NCBI RefSeq assembly: GCF_001625215.2
Contig: NC_030383.2
Span: 60,440,949 to 60,504,948, forward strand
Length of the DNA: 64,000 nt
Reading direction: 5' to 3'
Source of the DNA: Daucus carota subsp. sativus
Lineage: Eukaryota > Streptophyta > Magnoliopsida > Apiales > Apiaceae
Position 1 is the first letter of the stretch; the number at the start of each line of letters is the position of its first letter. The position numbers were made by a program, and so were the translations under genes. Positions 11,956 to 21,970 of this stretch are shown here, one piece after another. Below the pieces are notes generated by a model. It made no database searches. It was not told where the DNA came from and worked only from the letters and a program-made list of their open reading frames with translations.

Positions 11956-12606
11956 CATCAAACCTTAAGCTTTTATGTATGGTGTTCCTTTTATGTATGG
12001 TGTTGCTGATATTGTGGGCTAGTAGCAATGGCTTGATGGCTCTAATGCAATTCATTCAAAAATGAGGGATTTAAAGGTCTTGGCCTTACTAGAGGTGTAA
12101 CAATTGAGCACGGAATGCATGAGTAATATTCGAGGTGCAGCAGATGTTTTTTCTTGGATCTCACCTGTTCTTCATAACGAACAATAATGGGAAATGACAT
12201 TCAATTAAGTAATAATCGACATGGTTCACTAATGTTATTGATCTTACAGGCTACAGCGAGCAAGAAGCTTTCAAATCTCTCTCCCTGAGGTCTGGGCGTG
12301 GAAGCCGACTGTTGAAATATAGCATGAGATATAATCGAGCTCTTCCTCATAAGGTTAGATGGACTTGTTCTCAATATGGTATGAGAGGCATATTTGGCGG
12401 TGGTTTAAAGTTCAAGTGATGGTAGTGTTGAAATTTAGCAAAAGATCCATTTGGCATTCTTCTAACAACTTAAGGTGGGTTCTTAACACCCCGACAGATT
12501 TAAACATGCATGCATTGAATAAAAGATAATTTCAATATCTAAGCTTAATGTACTTCAATCTATTAGTTTTAATCAACTGGTTTTGAATCTTTTGATATAG
12601 CAAAAA

Positions 12607-12786
12607 GGGTCTTTCTAGTGTGTGCCCAAGGGCACACATTAAGCACTAAATTTGATGAGTTTAGTAGATTTTAATTGGTGGAGTTGATGTAAATGCAGAG
12701 GGGCCATCCATATTTATGATTACATGACCAATAAGAATGCACCAAACTCATAAAAATTAGTGTTTAGTGTGTGCCCTGAAAAACCG
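12607..12786. mobile_element. MULE-type MITE, copy B (180 bp, 9-bp TSD)
   Basis: Starts GGGTCTTTCTAGTGTGTGCCC and ends in the imperfect inverse CGGTTTTTCAGGGCACACAC. It is flanked by the 9-bp repeat TAGCAAAAA (12598..12606 and 12787..12795). The paralogous flank F_C has the unoccupied site TAGCAAAAA once (21867..21875), giving an empty-site control for the insertion. Confidence 0.9.
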
Positions 12787-13214
12787 TAGCAAAAATTAAC
12801 TCAAATATATGTATTTGTATAAACATCTTCGGTGCTATGGATGTACAAGAATATATATATAGCTTGCTGAGACAAATCAGTACAATGACATAGTTTTAAG
12901 TGTCTGTTAATGATGAATTTAATACGGCCTTTAACCAGACATGTACTTTCAAATTTTATGAAAGGGGAAGTTTCTTATTTAGCGTTCATATTGTTCGTTT
13001 AAACTTTTTAAAATTTGAACACATAAACAAAAATGTGTGAATCATTATTTCAAAAAAAAAAAAATGTCTGAATCTTGGCTGAATGGTTTGCGGAGCCATA
13101 TTGATACATACAAACTAGGTATATGCATTTTTTGATTATGTCTGTTAATTTTAATTCTTTTAAAATTATTTAATGTTAAATTTAAATTTAAATTTATTAA
13201 CAAATATTTAATAA

Positions 13215-14948
13215 TCAATATACTTATATAAAGGAGAAGCGAGGGGCGTGTAGGTGGGGCCTCTTACATCGCTCCGTTCTATTTTTCTAATTTTTTAGAA
13301 TTTTTGGATGAACAATATCAAAAATTAGAACTACCTTTTTTAGTTTGGGATATATTAGAAGCAATATTCAGAATCTGATTTTGTTTCAAATTATTTATGG
13401 AATACTACCTTTTTTATTTTCAGATATATTAGAAGCAAGTTTCAGAATCTGATTTTGTTTCATATTATTTATGGAAATTAGTAGCTTTAAAATTTTAATC
13501 TGATTTTGTTTCAGATTATTTAATTATGGGACAATATACTTATATAAAGGAGTTTCATATTATTTATGGAAATTAGTAGCTTTAAAATTTTAATCTGATT
13601 TTGTTTCAGATTATTTAATTATGGGACAATATACTTATATAAAGGAGAAGCGAGGGGCGTGTAGGTGGCGCCTCTCACATCGGTCCGTTCTATTTTTCAA
13701 ATTTTCTGATATTTTTGGATGAAAAATATCAAAAATTAGAACTATCTTTTTTAGTGTCGGATATATTAGAAGCAATGTTCAGAATCTGATTTTGTTTCAG
13801 ATTATTTATGGAATACTACCTTTTTTATTTTCTGATATATTAGAAGCAAGTTTCAGAATCTGATTTTGTTTCAAATTATTTATGGAAATTAGTAGCTTTA
13901 AAGTTTTAATCTGATTTTGTTTCAGATTATTTAATTATGGGAAAGAGTAGCACACAAGTCTCTCTGCATCTATAAATAGTCCTATAAGTTGTAGGGTTTT
14001 AGATCATCTAAACACAACCTCTTCTCTCTCAATACCACAACTTTACCTCTCTCTAGTGACAGTTCTCTTGCTCGATTTCTAATTCGGTGGTGCCGTTCTT
14101 AGTGAAGGCTGTTTATACAGTATTAAAAAAAAATAAAGATTGTTGCAAGCAAAGGTAGTTATAGACCGCTATGTGAGAGTCGACAAATCCAAACACGGGA
14201 GAAGAATATAGTCTTAACATGATATTGATGGATGATATCAATAATTAATTATTAGCGATGTATGTTTGTTGGTTATTCTTTTATAATATATGTTTTGTTT
14301 ATTGGACATGTTTGTTGTTGTTAATTTTTATATGATTTAATTTGTATACAAGAAAATATTATTCATGCATTATAGACCGCTATACAAGGAAAATCAATAT
14401 CAATATACTTATATAAAGGAGAAGTGAGGGGCGTGGAGGTGGCGCCTCTCACATCGCTCCGTTCTATTTTTCTAATTTTTCGGAATTTTTGGATGGAAAA
14501 TATCAAAATTGCTCCGTTATATAGTATAAGTGTTACAAGTAAGGGTAGTTATAGACCGCTATCTCACGGATTTAAATTAGATGTTTTTGTGCACAATCAA
14601 TCCAAAAAAATTGGAAGAGGGTGACAATGTAAGAACATGATTACTTTTCAAAAAAATAAACACAAATAAAATTAAGATCCGTCGTTCTTTAAATTGTTAA
14701 TTACGTGTAAAAATTTATTTTCATTTTTTCACCATGAATTATACTCCAATTTTGCAATTTTATATATTAGTATGGTATTACATCAAGATTTTTATAATAT
14801 AAAATTTAATTTATCTTACAAATATTAATTTTGAATCATTAATATACTTTTTATAGACAGCTATAAAATTATTGCATTTTACAAATATTAATATTGAATC
14901 ATTAATATAACTTTTATAAGCCGCCGCAACGCGCGATTTCTCAACTAG
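13215..14948 (+). mobile_element. Helitron-like cluster, first part (non-autonomous)
   Basis: Begins with TC after an A (TCAATATACTTATATAAAGG) and ends CTAG before a T, preceded by the GC-rich GCCGCCGCAACGCGCG segment, as in Helitron 3' ends. The 5' subterminal module GGAGAAGCGAGGGGCGTG recurs at 13227, 13637 and 14418 (variant). A nested short copy spans about 14400..14948 with its own TC start. Internal repeats centre on TCTGATTTTGTTTCAGATT. There is no helicase or Rep ORF, so mobilisation would be in trans. Confidence 0.75.
13965..14120 (+). promoter_or_regulatory. TATA-like promoter/leader module inside Helitron
   Basis: CTATAAATAG is followed by a CT-rich leader (CTAAACACAACCTCTTCTCT). 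The same module recurs near 15270..15420 with CTATAAATACC. Such modules are usual for captured promoters or LTR-like sequence; no downstream ORF is visible. Confidence 0.4.
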
Positions 14949-16114
14949 TATATATATAAAGGAGAAGCGAGGGGCGTGTAGGTGGCGCCTCTCACATCGC
15001 TCCGTTCTATTTTTCTAATTTTTTGGAATTTTTAGATGAAAAATATCAAAAATTATCACTACCTTTTTTAGTTTTGGGTATATTAGAAGCAAGTTTCAGA
15101 ATCTGATTTTGTTTCAGATTATTTATGGAATACAGTAGTTTGAAAGTTTTAATCTGATTTTGTTTCAGATTATTTAATTATGGGAAATATAGTAGTTTGA
15201 AAGTTTTAATCTGATTTTGTTTCAGATTATTTAATTATGGGAAAGAGTAGAACACAAGTCTCTCTGCACCTATAAATACCCCTATAGATGGTAGGGTTTT
15301 GGATCATCTAAACACAACCTCCTCTCTTTCAATACCACAACCCTACCTCTCTCTGATGATAGTTCTCTTGCTCGATTTCTAACTTGGCGGTGCCGTTCTT
15401 CTGCAACGATACGTGAAGGCTGTTTATACAGTATTAAAAAAATAAAGGTGGTTACAAGTAAAGGTAGTTATAGACCGCTATGTGGGAGTCGACAAATCCA
15501 AACACGAGAAAATAATATAGTCTTGACATGATATTGATGGATGATATCAATAAATTAACTATTGGTATTGTATGTTTGTTGGTTATTCTTTTATAATATT
15601 TGTTTTGTTCATCGGACATGTTTGTTGTTGTTAATTTTTATATGATTTACTTTGTATACATGAAAAAATTACTCCTGCATAATCTGTTTGCTCCGTTCAA
15701 GCAACTTTTAAGTAACGCTGTTTATACAGTATTAAAAAATAAAGGTTGTTACAATTAGATTTTTTGTGCACAATCAATCCAAAAAAATTGGAGGGTGGTG
15801 ACAATGTAAGTACATGATTACTTTTTAAAAAAAAACACAAATAAAATTAAGATTCGTCGTGCTTTAAATTGTTAATTACGTATATAAATTTATTTTCATT
15901 TTTCACCATGAATTATAGTCCAATTTTGCAATTTTATATATTAGTATTGGTATTACATCAAGATTTTTATAATATAAAATTTATTTTATCCTACAAATAT
16001 TAATTTTGAAACATTAATAATAGACAGCCACAAAATTATTTTATTTATAAATATTAATATTGAATCATTAATATAATTTTTATAGGTCGCCGCAACGCGC
16101 GGCTTATCAACTAG
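14949..16114 (+). mobile_element. Helitron-like element, second copy (head-to-tail)
   Basis: Starts immediately after the CTAG end of the first element with TATATATATAAAGGAGAAGC and ends with a GC-rich hairpin (GCCGCAACGCGCGGC), then CTAG before a T at 16115. Internal organisation repeats that of the first cluster, including the TATA/leader module. The 5' TC is not evident, so the start may be truncated. Confidence 0.75.
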
Positions 16115-16115
16115 T

Positions 16116-16946
16116 ATAATATAATATAATTTATATCATTAATCTTCTATAGATGTATAAAAGTATTTCATAATATTATTTTGTATTATAAATTCTTGTT
16201 GAACAATTAAAATATTCTATTATTAAAAATTCAATAATTTTGAATTATATTCTTACAAAAATTTAGCATATAATCGATTTTAAATTTAAAAAATAAATCA
16301 CAATTTAATTATTCAGAATATTATTCATCCGAGATTCTAATTGTTTAGATAATATGATTCAGGTTTAACAAATGAGTCTTATTGAATATAAATATGATAT
16401 ACATTTTAAAAATTTTTAATGTACGTGTTAATTAAATTTATATTCATATAGTATTCTATGTGACATCAGATATATTTTAGTGTTATAATAATCGAATATA
16501 AGTATAATTTAAAATATATTCACCGTAATGTTTGGTTATTTTTTAATTAAAATTTTGGATTTTTTTAATCAAAATTATGAAAATCGTTAACACATTATTA
16601 AATTTCTTTATTCTCCTTTTTATTTTTCTTTTTGCTACCTTTTTGCTACCGAGTAAAATTTATTGGTTCCAGTTGAGTAAAATTTCTTTATTCTCCTTTT
16701 ACTTAGTAATAAAATTTAATATTTTTTATATGAATTATTTTGTTAAATTTAAATGAATGTCTGAATTCTGATAACGTAGAAGATTGCATGAAAAGAGGGT
16801 AAACTGCATCGAAGGCAGAGTTGACTTAGCGCACAAAAGATTAAGCATACACACATGACAAAGATAATAAACGAGGGACAGAACAGTAATCTGTGATTAC
16901 TGCGCAAAGTAAAAATTCACTGCATTTAGCAATCATGATAATTAAT
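16116..16946. other. A/T-rich intergenic filler
   Basis: No gene or clear repeat. It joins the Helitron cluster to flank F_B and replaces the GPAT plus U segment expected between F_A and F_B. Confidence 0.4.
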
Positions 16947-18378
16947 ATTTTGTGTTGGGGCCTTGGGGGCGGCCATCTCATAAATTTTAACGTAACTGGA
17001 AGCACTGTTGGAATGTTCTTGGTAAGCAGATAACCGCCAGATTAAATCAAGCTGGTTTCTTGAATTGCAACACGTATTTAGAGTTTAAAAAATCTTTTAA
17101 AGATTATATTATTTTTGTCAAAAGAAATAGTGCACTTAATATATTATAATGAAAATTAGTTATAATATTAATTTAATTTTTTATTTTTATTATAAATGAG
17201 GATGCACAAAATATTATATAAAAAGTCTCTAGATAACAAATTAAGCAAATATGACCGAATTGACTGAATTTATAGACAACAGATTTCTCATTTCAAGTGG
17301 TAAATTTTTCATGTATTCCTTATAATTTTTATTTGTATTATACCATTATCTACTCCCTCCATTTTGAAATATAGGTCGCTTAGACTTTTTTGCACGTATT
17401 TTTAAATCTTTTGACCGCATGCTTAAAATCATGATTTTTGAAATTTTCTTTTTTTGAATAATAATATCAATCATATATTTTTATTAAAAAAAAATTCAAA
17501 AATAAAGATATTTAGCATGCGGTCAGAAGACTTAGAAACGCATGCAAAAAAGTCAAACGACTTATATTTCAAAACAGAGGGAGTATAAATTATACCCGAT
17601 CAAACCTTAAGCTTTTATGTATGGTGGATTGAGGCCGGATCAGTACTCTAGTATATATTGTTGTTGATATTCAAGCTGTGGGCTAGTAGCAATGGCTTGA
17701 TGGCTAATGCAATTCATTCAAAAATGAGGGATTTAAAGGTCTTGGCCTTACTAGAGGTGTAACATTGAACACGGAATGCATGATAAATAGGTGCACCAGA
17801 TGTTTTTGCTTGGATCACACCTGTTCTTCATAACGAAAACAATAATGTGAAATAACATTCAATTAAGTACTAATCGACATGGCTCATTAATTTTATTGAT
17901 CTTACAGGCTACAGCCAGCAAGAAGCTTTCAAATCTCTCTACCTGAGGTCTGGGTGTGGAAGCCGACTGTTGAAATATTCGAGCTATATATTCCTCTAAC
18001 ACCTTAAGTTTTTAGATGGACTAGTTCTCAATATGGTATCAAAGGCATATTTGGCGGAGGTTTAAAGTTCAAGTGATGGTAGTGATGAAATTTAGCAAAA
18101 GATCCATTTGGCCTTCTTCTAACAGCTTCAGGTTGGTTCTCAACACCCCGACAGATTTAAACATGCATGCATTGAACAAAAGATGATTTCATTATCTAAG
18201 CTTAATATACTTCAATCTCGTAGTTTTAATCAACTGGTTTTGATATAGCAAAAACTAACTCGAATATATGTATTTGTATAAACATCTGCGGTGCAAGGGA
18301 TGTACAAGAATATATATAGCTTGCTGAGACAAATCACACTACTTGTCATTTGTCAGATATATAGAACAAAATTGTTAA
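16947..18378. repeat. Duplicated downstream flank F_B of GPAT copy 3
   Basis: Collinear with F_A (10674..12890) and F_C (20934..21970). It carries a Stowaway MITE insertion absent from the other two and lacks the MULE MITE of F_A. Confidence 0.75.
17353..17583. mobile_element. Stowaway MITE (231 bp) with paralogous empty site
   Basis: Terminal repeats CTCCCTCCATTTTGAAATAT and its near-inverse, with flanking TA duplication (17351-17352 and 17584-17585). F_C at 21211..21230 reads ATTATCTATAAATTAT, the uninterrupted target with a single TA. Confidence 0.92.
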
Positions 18379-19974
18379 TTATTGTTTGTTTCCAGCAGAA
18401 ACTACTCCTTCATTGCCAGCCAAGATCATGTACTTGTCCTTCCTTGTTAGCATTGTGCATTCAAATCCCAAGGCCTTGCCAAGCTCACTCTGCACCTTAT
18501 TTGCCACATCAAACCTTGAGCTTTTGTCGTTGTTGCTTGAAACACCACAAATTTTATCAAGTACTTGCAGAGTGTAGCTGGGAGTAGGGTTCATGAGAAA
18601 GAAAATCGGATCCAAGAACTTTAATCCACTAGCAGTTGTGCCATGAAACATGCTCACTTTTGTGTCTACGCCAACAGGGACGATATCATCAGTCAGTTCT
18701 GTGAAAAGAGGACTTAGCCTTAGCAAGTAAGGTTCTCTACAAGTAGTTCCTTCAGGGCAAACAACCAAATCCCCTTGATTCAATAACTTATCCATCATTG
18801 CTCTGTCTTTGTCTCTGTTTCTCGTTAACCGGACTGTTCTAATTGGTGATAAAAACTCTGACATTCGGCTTAGGCTGTATGTTACTGCAGCCAAAGGTTT
18901 CATGAGTCCGAATGAGAGAATTAGGGGGTCCAGTAATGTTCTGTGGTTGCATACATATAGTGAACCTTTTGTTTTTGACTGTGTTTTTGGCCTTTGGACA
19001 GGTTCGAAAACCTTGAGTTTAATTCCTGAGAAAGTTAACAGAGGAGTGGAGATAGAGTATGGTAAAGAAATGGCAATAATGATTCGGATGATGGCAATTA
19101 TTGTTCCAAGAGGGAGCCAAACAAACATGACAAGCATGGCAAGTGGAGTTGGCCTGAAAGCTAATCGACCATCGTGGAAAATAAGAGGTTTCGGATATTG
19201 CTCCTTGCTAAGTGAATTCCATTTTAGCTTCTCTGCTTCATTTACCATGAAAACCTCCTTGCAATGAGAGAAACAAGTATGAGCAAAGGATGTGTTGAGG
19301 CTATCGAGGCCGATTACATTTTCAGATGCATTCTCATCTTCGAATAGACCATCCAAAATGCTGTGACTCCCATCTTCCATTAGGCCAACGTAATATCCAC
19401 AAACAACTTTTAACTCCCTTCCGTTGACAGAATTGATCTCCAAGTAATCACTTAAGAAGCTCTCAACCATGACTTGAGGCAAATTAGTGACTGCAACTTT
19501 CCTTTTGGCTTTTTGCAACACCGCAAACACTTCAGCACCAACATCCTCTAGAAAATACTTAGGCAGAACAGAACTTCCTACTCGGAAACTCTTTTTCTTG
19601 ATTCCGAAAAATGAAATCATGACCATTATGTTTATGGAATGTTCATAACTAAGTAGGCTAATGATAGGGTATAAAATTAATAGAATGAGGGCCCTTATGA
19701 GGCTACCGGCTTCAAATGCAACTAACATGAAGTATGGAAAAAGAGATGAAGATTTCAGCAAAGAGCCCTCTACATTAAACACTACAGTTGTGCTTTCAGA
19801 AGGCTCAACTCTTTCTGAAAGAGATAATTGGCTCTTTACTTTATGTTGGGAATTGAATGAATTTGCATTACTTAGGCTTCTCTGCAGACCCTTTTGGTTT
19901 CTGTAGTATTTTCTAAGGAGACGAGAGATAAGGAGGACGAATCCTGAAAATGAAGGGGATTTCGAGAATACCAT
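18379..19974 (-). CDS. GPAT2/3-type glycerol-3-phosphate acyltransferase, array copy 3 (complete, intronless)
   Basis: 531 aa in a single exon, about 34 residue differences from copy 2 by eye, concentrated in res 201-260 just upstream of the acyltransferase half. All acyltransferase blocks are intact: N-H-R-T-L-L-D-P, R-L-T-R-N-R-D, P-E-G-T-T-C-R-E-P, I-V-P-V-G-V. The HAD-like motif I is again N-V-E-G-S-L, so no phosphatase is predicted. The start at 19974 has a TATA box about 70 bp upstream. It shares both flanks with copy 2 and copy 4, showing origin by segmental tandem duplication. The near-identical C-terminus (A-G-N-E-G-V-V-S-A-G-N-K-Q) suggests either recent duplication or gene conversion. 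Confidence 0.95.
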   Translation of the reverse strand: MVFSKSPSFSGFVLLISRLLRKYYRNQKGLQRSLSNANSFNSQHKVKSQLSLSERVEPSESTTVVFNVEGSLLKSSSLFPYFMLVAFEAGSLIRALILLILYPIISLLSYEHSINIMVMISFFGIKKKSFRVGSSVLPKYFLEDVGAEVFAVLQKAKRKVAVTNLPQVMVESFLSDYLEINSVNGRELKVVCGYYVGLMEDGSHSILDGLFEDENASENVIGLDSLNTSFAHTCFSHCKEVFMVNEAEKLKWNSLSKEQYPKPLIFHDGRLAFRPTPLAMLVMFVWLPLGTIIAIIRIIIAISLPYSISTPLLTFSGIKLKVFEPVQRPKTQSKTKGSLYVCNHRTLLDPLILSFGLMKPLAAVTYSLSRMSEFLSPIRTVRLTRNRDKDRAMMDKLLNQGDLVVCPEGTTCREPYLLRLSPLFTELTDDIVPVGVDTKVSMFHGTTASGLKFLDPIFFLMNPTPSYTLQVLDKICGVSSNNDKSSRFDVANKVQSELGKALGFECTMLTRKDKYMILAGNEGVVSAGNKQ

Positions 19975-20933
19975 GTTTGGTTTAAAGATTTATAAAAATT
20001 GTGTTTGATATCTGATGCTAAGAAGTGATGCTATGAGGTGTGTTTATATAGTGCTAGTATACAGAAGAGTCCTCACTGTCACTTAGAATGACAACTTCAA
20101 AAGTGTGGATTGACTTGGCTACTCAAAAGCGATTGTTCAAAGAAAAGCGTAGTGAGAACAAGGTGGCTCGAAACTGCAAGGATCGTGCTGGAACGGGTCA
20201 AGCCATAAAATGCAGGTATAAGATGGGACTTATCTTCTATCATCCTTAAATGCAAAATAACAACTTGCATGCAGTGTGTTTTCTTTCCTAATGGTACTTG
20301 CATGCAGTGTTTATATGTTTACAGAATTGGCAATTTTCATACAGCTGCCTAAGAGCTTCTACCTCAAGGTGGTGGGGCAAAACTTTGCATTCAGGTTGCA
20401 GGGAATCGAATCCGAGTCTCTTATGAGTCTGAGATGTGGTATCATATTAAGTGAATAGTTGTCCCAAAACCTCAATTGTTAAGGAGAACTTACCAGAATC
20501 TTATTAACCGACAGTTTCAATTTTTATCGAATGTAGCTTCGGTTTTGCATCAGCTGGAATCAGCTATGATCAACTAACGTGATTCAGTTTTATCCAACAC
20601 GGTTTTGGTTTTGTCTTTGTCAAGTGAATCTGAGTTTAGAAAGAAGGTGAAGAACAATACAGTTGGCTCAATTCTTGTCCAATTGACTGTTATAAATTAG
20701 ATCGCCAGGAGTCAACGAGTCATCGTAAGTTGCTAACCTTAATACTCAGCAGAAAGCATAATTTTCTTAAGACTAGCACATGATCTGTACTAATCAGTTT
20801 TAATGTATGTGGGCTTGTATGAATGAATTTAGGTATAAACATCTGGATTAGGTTCCCATGGCTTTCCTTGTGCAAGGACATTTCATAATTAAAAACACGC
20901 TAAATACAAGTGAGAATTGAAAAGGCGCGTAAT
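19975..20933. repeat. Duplicated GPAT upstream flank U (copy 3)
   Basis: Near-copy of 9680..10673. It abuts flank F_C of the next unit at about 20934, the same U-F junction seen at 10674, which marks the boundary of the duplication unit. Confidence 0.75.
20043..20050 (-). promoter_or_regulatory. Putative TATA box of GPAT copy 3
   Basis: TATATAAA on the minus strand about 70 bp upstream of the ATG at 19974, conserved with copy 2. Confidence 0.65.
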
Positions 20934-21970
20934 AATGGCCATCTCATAAATTTTAACGTAACTAGAAGAAGTGCTGTTGGCATGTTCTTGGTGAGCAGAT
21001 AACCACCAAATTAAATCAAGCTGGTTTTTTGAATTGCAACACTATTTAGAGTTTATTTATTTGAGTTGATGCACAAAACATTATATAAAAATTCTCTAGA
21101 GAACAAATTAAGCAAATATGGCTGAGTTGGCTTAAATTCATAGAGAGCAGATTTCTTGTTTCGAGTGGTAAATTTTTCACGTATTTTCTATAAATTTTAT
21201 TTATATTATACCATTATCTATAAATTATACCCCATCGAAACTAAAGCTTTTATTATGACAAATAAAAAAAAAAACTTAAGCTTTTATGGTGGTTTGACGC
21301 CCGGTCAGTGCTCTAGTATTGTTGCTGATATTCAAGCTGTGGGCTAGTAGCAATGGCTTGATGGCTCTTGCAAATCATTCAAAAATGAGGGATTTAAAGG
21401 TCTTGGCCTTACTAGAGGTGTAAAAGAATTGAACACAGAATGCATGAGTAATATTTCAGGTGCAGCAGATGACATTCAATTAACTACTGATTGACATGGT
21501 TCATTAATGTTATTGATCTTACAGGCTACAGCCAGCAAGAAGCTTTCAAATCTCTCGGCTGACGTCTGGGTGGAAGCCGACTGTTGAAATATAGCATGAG
21601 ATCTATTGGGGCTCTTCCTCTATCACCTTAAGGTTTTAGATGGAATAGTTCTCGACATGATATCCGAGGCATTTTGGCCGAGGTTTAAATTCAAGTGAGG
21701 GGAGTGTTGGAATTTATCATAAGATTCATTTGGCCTTCTTCTAACAGCTTAAGGTCGGCTCTCAACACCCCGACAGATTTCAACATGCATGCATTGAACA
21801 AAAGATTATTTCAATATCTAAGCTTAATGTACTTCAATCTATTATCTTAATCAACTGGTTTTGATATAGCAAAAATTAACTCGAATATATGTATTTGTAT
21901 AAACATCTGCGGTGCAAGGAATGTACAAGAATATATATAGCTTGCTAAGATATAGAACAAAAAATGTTAA
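20934..21970. repeat. Duplicated downstream flank F_C of GPAT copy 4
   Basis: Shortest and least interrupted F flank: no MITE insertions and single-copy forms of both MITE target sites. It serves as the reference empty-site allele for F_A and F_B. Confidence 0.75.

Larger units (their letters stand above)
10674..12890. repeat. Orphan duplicated flank F (F_A) with no GPAT gene attached
   Basis: Matches the downstream flanks of copies 3 (F_B, 16947..18378) and 4 (F_C, 20934..21970): GGCGGCCATCTCATAAATT near the start, then CTAGTAGCAATGGCTTGATG, and at the end a stretch ending near AGCTTGCTGAGACAAATCA. In F_B and F_C this end is followed within 30-90 bp by a GPAT stop codon; here similarity stops near 12890 and no GPAT follows. 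F_A also carries about 0.8 kb of A/T-rich sequence (roughly 10880..11660) absent from F_B and F_C, a 74-bp tandem duplication and a MULE MITE. Confidence 0.75.
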
